Of a stretch of DNA of 64,000 nt, positions 10,812 to 24,208 are shown piece by piece; position 1 is the first letter of the stretch; the number at the start of each line of letters is the position of its first letter. The stretch spans positions 11,462,980 through 11,526,979 of the forward strand of contig CM035170.1 of NCBI GenBank assembly GCA_020205615.1. The letters are read 5' to 3'. Source of the DNA: Panax quinquefolius (Eukaryota; Streptophyta; Magnoliopsida; Apiales; Araliaceae). The notes under the pieces are model-generated. The model was not told where the DNA came from. It did no database searches and saw only the letters and a program-made list of their open reading frames with translations. The translations under genes were made by a program, and so were the position numbers.

Positions 10812-13567
10812 TGTGACGCCCCCAAAATAGGTATACACAACACCCATTCTGAGTCGCCAAATACATGGTACAGAAACAACTACAACTTTATTATTACAAC
10901 AAGAAAAGCGTGAGTTTGAATACAAATATTATCTTCTGATAATATCTATACTCAAATAAATCCTCATCACATTATTGATTCATTATTTTACAAAAATGGT
11001 GAGGACTACTAAACAACTCTCTCTAGAATCTTCATTCCATACCCCGACTAGTACTACTCGCTACATTCTCACCTCCTCGAGAAGAAAAATGGAACAACAA
11101 GGAAAAGGGTGAGCTCAACTAGCCCAAAAAAATATTATGACTAAGATAATATACAACAAATTATCGTTAGTCTTCAACAGGAAAAATCGATAGAATACAA
11201 TAGACAACAAGTTTCGGATCAATATTCATGAGCCGAAATAATAATTCATAGAAGAGTTACGTAGAGAAAGAAATCTACTATAATCTATGAATTTAACGAT
11301 CCATCATCAATATTTTATCCTCGTAACATCAATCAATATACATCTCTGAATCAAATATTCATCTTTGCACTACAGTGCCAAAGATATTCATCATTGGTCA
11401 TGTTCATTTAAACACCTGCTCATCTTTGCACTACGCACCAAAGATATTCATCGAAATCATTCATCTTTTTGCACTACTGCCAAAAAGATATTCTTAAGAA
11501 ATCATTCATCTTTTACACTACGTGCCAAAGATATTCCATAATATCATCATTTAAGACCGAGGATGATGAAAATATTTTTTTAAAGAAACGAATCCAAAGT
11601 GAAACAAAATGACAAGGATTAAGGATTAAGGATTCGTACTTGGTTTTATCCACGCCCAAAAATACCTCAAAAATAATCATAGTGGTGTAAAATTCAAGAA
11701 TGATCAAAACATGGATACAATCGAGTTAGTATCCGAATAGATGTTTTGAGACGAAAAGAAGAAATTTTATTTTTCGATGAATAGATCAGATATCGTGAAT
11801 AGTGCCGTATACGTGAATAGTAACTCAGACACCAAAAGATAGAAATTCCATAAAAACATCTTCACGCTTCATGAATAGTACTTTCGTGAATAGTAACTCG
11901 TGAATAGTAACTCATGAATAGTAACTCGTGAATAGTAACTCGTGAATAGTAACCCGACATGAAAAAGTTCCAAATTTGATAAAAACTTCAGATCAACATT
12001 TCAAAGATAATGATATTGAAGAAATAATATCATTACAAAAAAATAATATCCCTTACCTCGAAAGATCGAGTACTTACTAGCTAGAATACTAAGGTATAGT
12101 CTTTGAAGGAACTTGCACTGCGCCTAGCAATACTCAAAGTATACTCAAAATACTCACAAGAATACGCTCAAAATATCGAGAGAGAAATAGAGAAAAACTT
12201 GGGTTTACGGTGTGATTTTCAATTCTAACCTAAGCACCCTATTTATAGGAAAATGCTTAGAACACCAAAGCGTAAAATTGAATATAATAATATTATTTAT
12301 AAACAAAATTCCTTAGCCCACCTTTGAAATCTGATTTCAGCCATAGCACATGTTAAATGAGGTTCACAAACTCACCAAAAACGTTTTTCTCAAAATAATT
12401 AATTAAAACTCCCAAAATTAATTATTTTAACTTCGAACTTCAATAATTCATAATAAATAGCCCTTTCATCAGAAAATTCGAATCTCATGAGTTTTTATAG
12501 GAAATTCAATTCTCTACAACTTTGCAGAAGAAAGGTTTTCCAAATTCCAAACAAAAATCGACCGAAATCCACAAGCAGGCGATTTTACAAAAGCTATAAT
12601 CAAATTTCTATTAATAATTGTGGTCCACCAACACACAAAACATGTGTTAAACATTTAATGCCACAAAAATACTCTTCCTCCTCATATACTCATATATCCC
12701 ACATTCATTGTAAAAATATCACCGTTAATATATTATTAAAATAATATATTTAAATGAATTATTTTATCGTAAAAAGATAAAATATTAATTTTCAACAATT
12801 GTCATTTTAAAAATCCACATAAAATCAATATTTTCCTCATCATATAAATCAATAATTAATTATTCACAAATAATATTACAGAATCACAATATTGACAACC
12901 AGGCGGTTCAGGAAGAGGGGCTTTCGAATAAGAATTTCTTCTTCTTGGCCGAGAATTAGATGACCAAACCTCTCCTTAGATGTAACTTTCTAGACATTGC
13001 CAATAATGTTATCTAATAATATTATTCAGATAATATGAATTATTGCTTCGATAATGAAAGATACTTGTGTAATGACAATTATTGAAACAACAATATATAA
13101 AATATCAACGCAACAAATTATTAACTCAATAAAATCTTGAACAATTAATTCTCGTAACCATTATTGAGTAGTGCCTTCTTACGTAAGAATCAATAATTGG
13201 TGCAATACTGCAGTCTTCTTGCTCAACAACGCGTATTAGTGTGTTTTAACCACCGGGTATTCCAATGATAATCTTGGCAACTACGCCAGTTATTTAAAAA
13301 CAACTTATATTTGTCGTTTTCTTCATCCAATCGCTTTACATGGGGCCCACACATGGTCACAGCGCCGTAAATTTAAATATTCCCAAGCAATCTTTAATAT
13401 TCCACGACCAAACGAATATTCCCCACAACAATGAATATTTTATAACCACTTGCTTATTTTGAAATATTTGCGTGATTTAACCCTTAACTATCCACATTAA
13501 TCAAATCAACCCTTACTATTTCAAAATAAAGGAAATTCCTTTTTATTTAAAAATTTGGGGTCTTACA
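10812..13567 (-). repeat. Tekay LTR a of the tandem (outer, 3' side)
   Basis: It runs in plus orientation from TGTGACGCCCCC to GGGTCTTACA (minus TGTAAGACCCC...GGGCGTCACA), type A. It holds hairpin units at about 11370-11530, a TCGTGAATAGTAAC repeat at about 11870-11955, and a minus TATA box near 12238-12247. One hairpin at 11463-11489 has the enlarged stem ATCTTTTTG/CAAAAAGAT. Confidence 0.9.
11870..11955 (-). repeat. 14-bp tandem repeat TCGTGAATAGTAAC
   Basis: About six copies, alternating TCGTGAATAGTAAC and TCATGAATAGTAAC. Equivalent arrays lie at about 18535-18612 and 25100-25290 in the other two LTRs of the tandem. Confidence 0.8.
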
Positions 13568-16110
13568 ACCTCCCTCCTTATGAAATTTCGTCCTCGAAAT
13601 TGACGTGACGTATTCTGTGTTTTTGAAAAGGTGAGGATACCTCGCTTTCATTTTCGTTTCCAATTCCCGTCATTTCCACTATAAAGCATGATTCCTCCAC
13701 AAAACTTTAACTTGTGGTATAACCTTTCATGCGTAGGACATGCTCCTTCCTATCCAACATCTTGACAGTACCTCCTCATACGTTAAGTCTTCTATTATCT
13801 CGTCCTAAGTTCTAACTCTATAACGTGGTTCGGTCTTTCACATATTTACGAAGTACGATATGTGAAACACATTATGAACACGAGACATACTCGGAGGTAA
13901 CGCAAGTCTATAGGCTACATTTCCTACTCGGTCAAGAATTTGAAATGGACCGATAAATCGTGGATTGAGCTTTCCTCTCTTCCCAAATCTTGTAACTCCC
14001 TTCCATAGAGCAACTCACAACAATACATGATCCCCTACACTAAATTCCACGTCCTTTCGATGAAGATTCGCATAACTCTTTTGTCGATCTTGTGCCGTTT
14101 GTATACGTTGTCGAATCATTAGTCATACGTACTAACTCGGGTCCCAACAATGTTGCTTCACCTACCTCATCCCAACATATTGGAGAACGACATTTTTGTC
14201 CATATAATGCTTCGAATGGAACCATGCCTATATTTGTTTAATAACTATTGTTGTATGAGAATTCCACCAATGGCAAGTACTTATCCCAACTTCCTTTGAA
14301 ATCTAGGACACAGAGTTTTAATATATCTTCAAGATTTTGAGTAGTCCTTTCTGATTGCCCATCCGTTTGAGGATGGTATGCCAAACTGAATCATAAATTC
14401 GTGCCCATAGCTTTCTACAAACTAACCCAAAATCATGAAGTGAATCTTGGGTCACGATCTAAAACTATGGATACTGGCATGCCATGCAATCTCACAATCG
14501 CATTTACGTACATACGAGAAAGACGTTCAAGGGAATAAGTCTCTCGTATCGATAAGAAATGAGCAGACTTGGTTAATCTATCAACAATAACCCAAATCGC
14601 ATCTATGCCTTGAGAAACCTTGGGAAGATTAGTAATGAAATTCAGGGTAATGTGTTCCCACTTCCATTCCTAATCTCAAGTGGTTGCAACGGACCCTTAG
14701 GTACAAGATGCTCCGCCTTTACACGTTAAGCAAGTTAAACACATCGAGATAAACTTTGCAATCTCTCTCTTCATATTGTTCCACCAAAATGTATGTTGAA
14801 GATCATAATACATTTTGTTACTCCCTGGATGGATTGCAAATGGTGTATTGTGTGCTTCCATCATAATCTTGTTCTTCAAATCAGTCGTTAGGAACACAAA
14901 GTCTAGAGTGGACTCAAGTATTCCTTCTTCATCAATTCTCGCTTAGGAATAGCTCCTTCTTGTACTTTCTTCGCATCGATCACCCGGCCTGGGTGGCTTG
15001 AGCAACCTTAACTTTTTCTATTAAAGTTGGCTCTATCGTATACTTGACATCATCGCACTTTTCGTTCCGCGATATGATCTTCTACTCAACGCCGCCTACC
15101 ACGTTCGCTTTTCCAAGATGGTATGGTTAGAATATGTGCCGAAATGAGTCGCCTCTTGAGCTCTTGGAAAATCTTCTCGCATTCCTTGCTCCATACGAAT
15201 TTTGTATCTTTTCGAGTCAGCTAAGTTAACGGAATAGCGATTCGAGAATATCCTTCAACGAATCTCCGATAATAACCAACTAAGCCTAGAAAGCTACGTC
15301 TTTCGATTACTGACTTAGGTTGCTCTCAACTGTGACTCATATCCCAATCTTGGATAAAGACGTCACAATGACACCTATCGCTTTACTATCGCATCGAATA
15401 TGACGTCCCCTACGGAGAGTGCGGCTTAGGTGAATTCCACAAAGGAAGTCACAAGATAAAGGCTCAGGTACCAAATTCTATAGTTGAATTTTTAACTCCT
15501 GAAGTTCAATAGGAGCCATTCGATATGAGATTTTAGAAATGAGTTTTGTACCGGGTTCAAAGTCGATACAAAATTTAATATCGAACTTTGGGAGTAAGCC
15601 AAGAAATTCTTCGTAAAAATACGTCGGAAAAATCAATAACAACAGAATATTATTCAAATCGACGTGTCTTTATTCAAATCCATAACATGGACTAAGAAAA
15701 TTTGACATCCGTAATAAACGAATGACTTCATGGCTTGATATGAAAATGTTTGACTACAATGGTTTGATTGCTTGAATTGAATAACGAAGTTGCTTAGAAT
15801 ATGAAAACTAACAACCTTAAGAAAATAATCAATTTCGCATGATGAGTAGTTAACCTTAAAATCACATCAAAAACAAATATCTCTATAGAAATAAGGTTAA
15901 CGGTAATGTGATAGTGCCAACCTGAATCAAGCAAGATTTATAAACGATGGATGTGATGAAAGTTTCTCCTAACGGAGTTTCCACGAGATAGGTCAAAGTC
16001 TAATTTCTCCTGAGTCAAGTTTAAACGTTGGCGCAAGTAAGAAGAGATATAAAAGAATGGGTAGAACCGATATCTAGTAAGGTATATACTTCGCAAGAAT
16101 TTATAATTGA
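13568..16110 (-). pseudogene. Tekay pol remnant, internal region 1
   Basis: It reads from the right (minus strand). Protease lies near 15850-16090, with GATATCGGTTCTACC giving DIGST in place of DTGST. Fragments of RT and RNase H follow at about 15060-15560. Then come the integrase zinc-binding domain (HPGSNKMYYDLQHTFWW ... CLTC, 14697-14897), the core up to the SDRDPRF equivalent near 14450, and [20 protein letters not shown] (14040-14225). A C-terminal tail ends at the CCTCCCTCCTT polypurine complement at the LTR. The RT catalytic core and RNase H catalytic block are missing. Many small indels break the frame. Confidence 0.8.
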
Positions 16111-17335
16111 CTAACCCGTGCTAACTTCGTTCGGGTTCCTTGCATTTTTTGACCCCATTCCACGACAAACGCTTCTTCCGGAATCGTTGACTTTGACTTT
16201 TACGGGACGTCTTTTGAGTCACCGTCCCCATCGAACTAGGTTTCGCTACTGCATAACAATCTCGAAAGCGATATGTCCTTCCTTTCCACAACTATAGCAT
16301 ACCTTAAACCTGTTGTGGGCGGTTTGGTGATATGTCCCTCTTTCCCCGCATTTTGTAACATACGACCGGTGGTCGCTTCTCCTCCCTAAAACTAGTTGCT
16401 CTTGGCGGCACCGACGTCTTCACATGGTCGTTGTTGAATCTCCTCTTTTAAAATCTCCTCCCGGCTCGCTTCTTCTATTTTCATGGCCACGATTACCACC
16501 GAGTGGTTCTAGCCTTTCTCCATATTCTTCTTTCTCCGCCGGTTATCGTTATTACGATGATTCGCTATCTTCTAGATGATCCTCGGTTATGGTCCCTCGG
16601 TTGAACGAACTCGTTATCTCGCTCTAACAACCGAGCCCCATTGACAACATCCCGAATAGAGAGAAAATTTATGAGAATGAGATATCTTGGCGTATGTCGG
16701 GTTTCAAACCTCTCGAAACATCCGCGTCATCGTTCCTCATTCTCCACCAAATGAGGTGCAACTCGATAACTCCGCGAACTTCGCCTCGTCTTCGGGACAC
16801 CGTCATGTTATTCTACTCTAGTCTAATAAACTCCACTTCCTTCATATGATGAATACTTTCGTGGAAGTACTTGTCATTGAATCGCTTCTAAACGCTCTCC
16901 ATGACATCTTGAGTGCATTTGGATGGAGTACGCTTCACGTATTCCCACCAAATGTCTGCCTCGCCATACGAAACATAAAGGTGGCGAATGGAACTTTCTG
17001 TTCTCCGTGCATCCCAAGACATCGAATATCTTGGTAATTTGTTTGACCCACGCTCGCGCTTAATCGGATCCGGCTTTCCCAGTGCGGTGGTCCCAACTCT
17101 TTGAACTGCTTGGTCAGACCACTCGTGAATTGCTATCATTTCCTCCCGTATTTTGAACACGAGTCTCCTCGTCTCGATTTTGCATGAACTGCAAAAAGCT
17201 TCTAAACATCCCTCGCTCATCATCTCGCTCGGTGGTGTTGTTCACAGGGAGGAACATTGCCACTGTTGCACGCTTCTCCTCGTTGGTGAGTCTGAGCATC
17301 TCCACTGGTCTCATTTACTCCATCATTAATATTCT
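16110..17335 (-). pseudogene. Tekay gag remnant, internal region 1
   Basis: Fragments match the gag at 56316-57101. A stretch around ADIWWEYVKRTPSKCTQDVM sits at about 16900-17000, and zinc-knuckle sequence lies at about 16260-16390. Compared with internal region 2, both knuckles carry added or lost bases. Frames change every 100-200 bp. Confidence 0.75.
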
Positions 17336-17532
17336 CGGTCGACATTCTCAAATCATCATAAAATAAGGGTTAATTAAGGAAATCAATATATCACATAATA
17401 TCCCTATATACTTGACCAACTAAAATAATAAGCTTAGGTAGGACACACTAGCGAAGGATTTACTCGCCTCTCACCTCCTAGTTCTATTCCCCGATCTCCG
17501 CCAGAGATCATATCCCTAAGCTCGATACCAAC

Positions 17533-20241
17533 CGTGACGCCCCAAAATAGGTATACACAACACCCATTCTCGAGTCGCCAAATACATGGTACGTAAACAA
17601 CTACAACTTTATTATTACAACAAGAAAAGCGTGAGTTTGAATACAAATATTATCTTCTAGACAATATCTATACTCAAATAAATCCTCATCACATTATTGA
17701 TTCATTATTTTACAAAATGGTGAGGACTACTAAACAACTCTCTCTAGAATCTTCATTCCATACCCCGACTAGTACTGCTACATTCTCACCTCCCCGAGAA
17801 GAAAAATGGAACAACAAGGAAAAGGGTGAGCTCAACTAGCCCAATAAAGAATATTATGACTAAGATAATATACAACAAATTATCGTTAGTCTTCAACAGG
17901 AAAAATCGATAGAATACAATAGACAACAAGTTTGAGATCAATATTCGCAGTATGAAATAATAATTCATAGAAGAGTTACGTGAGAAAGAAATCTACTATA
18001 ATCTATGAATTTAATACCCATCATCAATATTTTATCCTCAGTAACATCAATCAATATACATCCGGAATCAAATATTCATCTTTGCACTACAGCCAAAGAT
18101 ATTCATCGAAATCATTCATCTTTGCACTACAGCCAAAGATATTCTTAAGAAATCATTCATCTTTGCACTACGTGCCAAAGATATTCCATAATATCATCAT
18201 TTAAGACCGAGGATGATGAAAATATTTTTTAAAGAAGCGAATCCAAAGGAAACAAAATGACAAGGATTAAGGATTAAGGATTCGTACTTGGTTTTATCCA
18301 CGTCCAAAAATACCTCAAAAATAATCATAGTGGTGTAAAATTCAAGAATGATCAAAACATGGATACAATCGAGTTAGTATCCGAGAATAGATGTTTTGGA
18401 CGAAAAGAAGAAATTTTATTTTTCTATTGAATAGTACCAGATATCGTGAATAGTCTTGAGTATCGTGAATAATAGTAACTCAGACACCAAAAGATAGAAA
18501 TTCCATAAAAACATCTTCACGCTTCATGAATAATACTTTCGTGTGAATAAGAATCGTGAATAGTAACTCATGAATAAGAACTTTCGTGAATAAGAACTCG
18601 TGAATAGTAACCCCCGACATGAAAAAGTTCCAAATTTGATAAAAACTTCAGATCAACATTTCAAAGATAAATGATATTGAAGAAATAATATCATTACAAA
18701 AAAATAATATCCCTTACCTCGAAAGATCAAGACTTTTAGCTTGTAGAATACTGTATAATAGTCTTTGAAGGAACTTGCACCCGTCTAGCAATACTCAAAG
18801 TATACTCAAAATACTCACAAGAATACGCTCAAAATATCGAGAGAGAAATAGAGAAAACTTGAGCTTTAAATTGTGATTTTCAATTCTAACCTAAGCACCC
18901 TATTTATAGGAAAATGCTTAGAACACCAAAGCGAAAAATTGAATATAATAATATTATTTATAAACAAAATTCCTTAGCCCACCTTTGAAATCTGATTTCA
19001 GCCATAGCACATGTTAAATGAGGTTCACAAACTCACCAAAAACGTTTTTCTCAAAATAATTAATTAAAACTCCCAAAAATTAATTATTTGAACTTGAACT
19101 TCAATAATTCATAATAAATAGCCCTTTCATCAGAAAATTCGAATCTCATGAGTTTTTATAGGAAATTCAATTCTCTACAACTTTGCAGAAGAAAGGTTTT
19201 CCAAATTCCAAACAAAAATCGACCAAAATCCACAAACAGGCGATTTTACAGTATAATCAAATTTCTATTCGATAATTGTGTCCACCAACACACAAAACAT
19301 GTGTTAAACATTTAATGCCACAAAAATACTCTTCCTCCTCATATACTCATATATCCCACATTCATTGTAAAAATATCACCGTTAATATATTATTAAAATA
19401 ATATATTTAAATGAATTATTTTATCGTAAAAGATAAAATATTAATTTTCAACAATTGTCATTTTAAAATCCACATAAAATCAATATTTTCCTCATCATAT
19501 AAATCAATAATTAATTATTCACAAATAATATTACGTAATCACAATATTGACAACCAGTGCGGGTTCCTGGAAAGAGGGGCTTTCCAATAAGAATTTCTTC
19601 TTCTTGCGCCAATTAGATGACCAAACCTCTCCTTGAGCGAACTTTCTAGACATTGCCAATAATGTTATCTAATAATATTATTCGGATAATATGAATTATT
19701 GCTTCGATAATGAAAGATAATTGTGTAATGACAATTATTGAAACAACAAGAATATAAAATATCAACGCAAAGAATTATTAACTCAATAAAATATCGAATA
19801 AAGAATTATCAGTAACCATTATTGAGTAGTGCCTTCTTACGTAAGAATCAATAATTGGTGCAATACTGTCTGGTATCTTCTTGCTCAACAACGCGTATTA
19901 GTGTGTTTTAACCAACGGTATTCCAACAATAGATAATTGGCAATAACTACTACTGCCTGTTATTTAAAAACAACTTATATTTGTCGTTTTCTTCATCCAA
20001 TCGCTTTCAAGTTATGGGGCCCACATACATGGTCATTTGCTTGTAAATGCGAATATTCCCAAACGATGCGAATATTCCACGACCAAACGAATATTCCCCG
20101 ACAACAATGAATATTTTATAACCACTTGCTTATTTTGAAATATTTGCGTATTTAACCCTTAACTATCCACATTAATCAAATCAACCCTTACTATTTCAAA
20201 ATAAAGGAAATTCCTTTTATTTAAAAATTTCGGGTCTTACA
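17533..20241 (-). repeat. Tekay LTR b of the tandem (shared middle LTR)
   Basis: It is nearly identical to LTRs a and c. The first base in plus orientation is C rather than T (CGTGACGCC). It serves as 5' LTR for one unit and 3' LTR for the other. Hairpin units lie at about 18075-18185. Confidence 0.9.
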
Positions 20242-22830
20242 ACCTCCCTCCTTATGAAATTTCGTCCTCGAAATTGACGTGACGATACTGGTGTTTTGAA
20301 AAGGTGAGGATACCTCGCTTTCATTTTCGCTTTCCAATTCCTGTGTCATTTCCACTATATAGCATGATTCCTCCACAAAACTTTAACTTGTGGTATAACC
20401 TTTCTTGGCGTGGGACATGCTCCTTCCTATCCAACATCTTGACAGTACCTCCTCATCGTTAAGTCTTCTACTATCTCGTCCGGTTTCTAACTCTATAAGC
20501 GTGGTTCGGGTCTTTCACATATTTACGAAGCACGATATGTGAAACACATTATGAACACGAGACATACTTTCGAGAGGTAACGCAAGTCTATAGGCTACAT
20601 TTCCTACTCGGTCAAGAATTTGAAATGGACCGATAAATCGTGGATTGAGCTTTCCTCTCTTCCCCAAATCTTGTAACTCCCTTCCATGAGCAACTCACAA
20701 CAATACATGATCCCCCACACTAAATTCCACGTCCTTTCGATGAAGATTCGCATAACTCTTTTGTCGATCTTGTGCCGCTTTGTATCGTTGTCGAATCATT
20801 AGTCATAATGTATTAACTTTCGGTCCCAACAATGTTGCTTCACCTACCTCATCCCAACATATTGGAGAACGACATTTTTGTCCATATAATGCTTGAATGG
20901 AACCATGCCTATATTTGTTTAATAACTATTGTTGTATGAGAATTCCACCAAGGCAAGTACTTATCCCAACTTCCTTTGAAATCTAGGACACGAGTTTTAA
21001 TATATCTTCAAGATTTTGAGTAGTCCTTTACGATTGCCCATCCGTTTGAGGATGGTATGCCAAATCCAATCATAAATTCGTGCCCATAGCTTTCTACAAA
21101 CTAACCCAAAATCATGAAGTGAATCTTGGGTCACGATCTAAAACTATGGATACTGGCATGCCATGCAATCTCACAATCGCATTTACGTACATACGAGAAA
21201 GACGTTCAAGGGAATAAGTCTCTCGTATCGATAAGAAATGAGCAGACTTGGTTAATCTATCAACAATAACCCAAATCGCATCTATGCCTTGAGAAACCTT
21301 GGGAAGATTAGTAATGAAATTCAGGGTAATGTGTTCCCACTTCCATTCCGGAATCTCAAGTGGTTGCAACGGACCCTTAGGTACAAGATGCTCCGCCTTT
21401 ACACGTTGGCAAGTTAAACACATCGAGATAAACTTTGCAATCTCTCTCTTCATATTGTTCCACCAAAATGTATGTTGAAGATCATAATACATTTTGTTAC
21501 TCCCTGGATGGATTGCAAATGGTGTATTGTGTGCTTCCATCATAATCTTGTTCTTCAAATCAGAGTCGTTAGGAACACAAAGTCTAGAGTGGACTCGAAG
21601 TATTCCTTCTTCATCAATTCTCGCTTCCGGAATAGCTCCTTCTTGTACTTTCTTCACGCATCGGCTCAAGTCTATGGCTTGAGCAACCTTAACTTTTTCT
21701 ATTAAAGTTGGCTCTACGCGTATACTTGACATCATCGCACTTTTCGTTCCGCATATGATCTTCTACTCAACGCGTCGCCTACCACGTTCGCTTTTCCAAG
21801 ATGGTATGGTTAGAATATGTGCGAAAATGAGTAGCCCTCTTGAGCTCTTGGAAAATCTTCTCGCATTCCTTGCTCCATACTGAATTTTGTATCTTTTCGA
21901 GTCATTTAAGTTAATCGGAATAGCGATTCGAGAATATCCTTCAACGAATCTCCGATAATAACCAACTAAGCCTCAAAAGCTACGCCTTTCGATTCTTGAC
22001 TTAGGTTGCTCTCAATCGTGACTCATATCCCAATCTTGGATAAGACGTCACAATGACACCTATCGATTTACTATCGCATCTAATATGACGTCCCCTACAG
22101 AGAGTCTGCTTAGGTGAATTCCACAAAGGAAGTCACAAGATAAAGGCTCAGTACCAAATTCTATAGTTGAATTTTTAACTCACGAAGTTCAATAGAGCCA
22201 TTCGATATGAGATTTTAGAAATGAGTTTTGTCTGGGTTCAAAGTCGATACAAAATTTAATATCGAACTTTGGGAGTAAGCGAAGAAATTCTTCGAAAAAT
22301 ACGTCGGAAAAATCAATAACAACAGAATATTATTCAAATCGGCGTGTCTTTATTCAAATCCATAACATGGACTAAGAAAATTTGACATCCGTAATAAACG
22401 AATGACTTCATGGCTTGATATGAAAATGTTTGACTACAATGGTTTGATTGCTTGAATTCGAATAACAGGTTGCTTAGGAATATGAAAACTAACAACCTTA
22501 AGAAAATAATCAATTTCGGCATGATGAGTAGTTAACCTTAAAATCACATCAAAACAAATATCTCTATAGAAATAAGGTTAACAGGTAATGTGATAGTGCC
22601 AACCTGAATCAAGCAAGATTTATAAACAGTGGATGTGATGAAAGTTTCTCCTAACGGAGTTTCCACAGATAGGTCAAAGTCTAATTTCTCCGGAGTCAAG
22701 TTTAAACGTTGAGCGCAAGTAAGAGAGATAAAAGAATGGGTAGAACCGATATCTAGTAAGGTATATACTTCGCAAGAATTTATAATTGACTAACCCGTGC
22801 TAACTTCGTTCGGGTTCCTTGCATTTTGAC
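20242..22830 (-). pseudogene. Tekay pol remnant, internal region 2
   Basis: Layout matches region 1. The longest open part is 21112-21735, listed separately. Protease near 22530-22790 again shows DIGST for DTGST. Between 21800 and 22180, only edges of RNase H and RT remain. The junction at 21800-21807 (GATGGTAT) coincides with an 8-bp repeat that flanks the missing block in the fuller copy (54101 and 54421). About 600 bp of RT is replaced by roughly 170 bp that I do not recognise. Confidence 0.8.
21112..21735 (-). pseudogene. Tekay integrase: zinc-binding domain and first half of core
   Basis: This is a 207-residue open stretch. Its N-terminal part (VKVAQAIDLSRCVKKVQEGA) is the RNase H-integrase linker. 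The H2C2 domain follows (HNTPFAIHPG ... LQHTFWW ... CLTCQRVKAEH, about residues 65-125). The core then starts with [13 protein letters not shown] (first catalytic Asp, about residue 165) and ends just after [10 protein letters not shown] (second Asp). The Glu lies beyond a stop in another frame. It belongs to internal region 2 and is the best-preserved coding stretch of the tandem. It cannot make a full integrase. Confidence 0.85.
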
Positions 22831-24010
22831 CGGTCACGACAAACGCTCTTCCCGGAATCGTTGACTTTGACTTTTCTGGGACAGTCTTTTGAGTCACCGT
22901 CCCCACTGAACTAGGTTTCGCTCTGCGTCAATCTCGAGCGCGATATGTCCTTCCTTTCCACAACTATAGCATACCTTAAACTGTTGTGGGCAGTTTGGGC
23001 TGATATGTCCCTCTTTCCCGCATTTGTAACATACGACCGGTGGTCGTTCTCCTCCCTTAAAACTAGTTGCTACTGGCGCTGACGTCTTCACATGGTCGTT
23101 GTTGAATCTCCTCTTTTTAAAATCTCCTCCCGACTCGCTTCTTCTATTTTCATGGCCACGATTACCACCAGAGTGGTTACCGCCTTTGTCTGTATTCTTC
23201 TTTCTCCGCTGGTTATCGTTATTCTGATGACTGCTATCTTCTGTATGATCCTGGTTATGGTCCCTCGGTTGAACGTACTCGTTATCTCGCTCTAACAATC
23301 GAGCCTCATTGACAACATCCGAATAGAGAGAAAATTTATGAGAATGAGATCTTGACGTATGTCGGGTTTCAAACCTCTCGAAACATCCGCATACGTTCCT
23401 CATTCTCCACCAAATGAGGTGCAACTCGATAACTCCGCGAACTTCGCCTCGTCTTTGGGACACCGCTACATGTTATTCTACTCTAGTCTAATAAACTCCA
23501 CTTCCTTCATATAGACGAATACTTTCGTGGAAGTACTTGTCATTGAACTGCTTTCTCAAACGTCTCCCATGACATCTTTGAGTGCAATTGGATGGAGTAC
23601 GCTTCACGATTCCCACCGATGTCTGCCTCGCCACGAAACATAAAGGTGGCGAATGGAACTTTCTTTCTCCGTGCATCCCAAGACATCGAATATCTTGGTA
23701 ATTTGTTTGACCCACGTCTCGCTTTTAATCGGATCCGGCTTTCCCCAGTGCAGTGGTCCCAACTCTTTGAATCGCTTGGGTTGTGACCACTCGTGAATTG
23801 CTATCATTTCCTCCTCAGTATTTTGAACACGAGTCTCCTCGTCTGCGATTTTGCATGAACTGCAAAAAAAGCTTCTAAACATCCCTCGTTCATCATCTCG
23901 CTTTCAGGTGGTGTTGTTCACAGGGAGGAACATTGCCACTGTTGCACGCTCTCTCTCGTTGGTGAGTACAGAGCATCTCCACGGTCTCATTTACTCCAAT
24001 CATTAATATT
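22830..24010 (-). pseudogene. Tekay gag remnant with double zinc knuckle, internal region 2
   Basis: An open stretch at 22894-23463 ends with two knuckles: CYKCGKEGHISPNC (complete) and CYSCGKEGHIA (last Cys lost to a frameshift). Before them is a basic Gly/Asn/Arg/Ser-rich linker (GGNHSGGNRGHENRRSESGG), as usual for Tekay-type gags. The N-terminal capsid-like part (SYSDVVNEARLLERDN and upstream) is split over several frames up to about 24010. Confidence 0.8.
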
Positions 24011-24208
24011 CTCACGACATTCTCAAATCATGTCATAAAATAAGGGTTAATTAAGGAAATCAATATATCACATAATATCCCTATATACTGACCAACTAAC
24101 AAATAAGCTTAGGTAGGACACACTAGCGAAAGATTTACTCGTCTCTCCCCTCCTAGTTCTATTCCCCGATCTCCGCCAGAGATCATATCCCTAAGCTCGA
24201 TATCCAAC

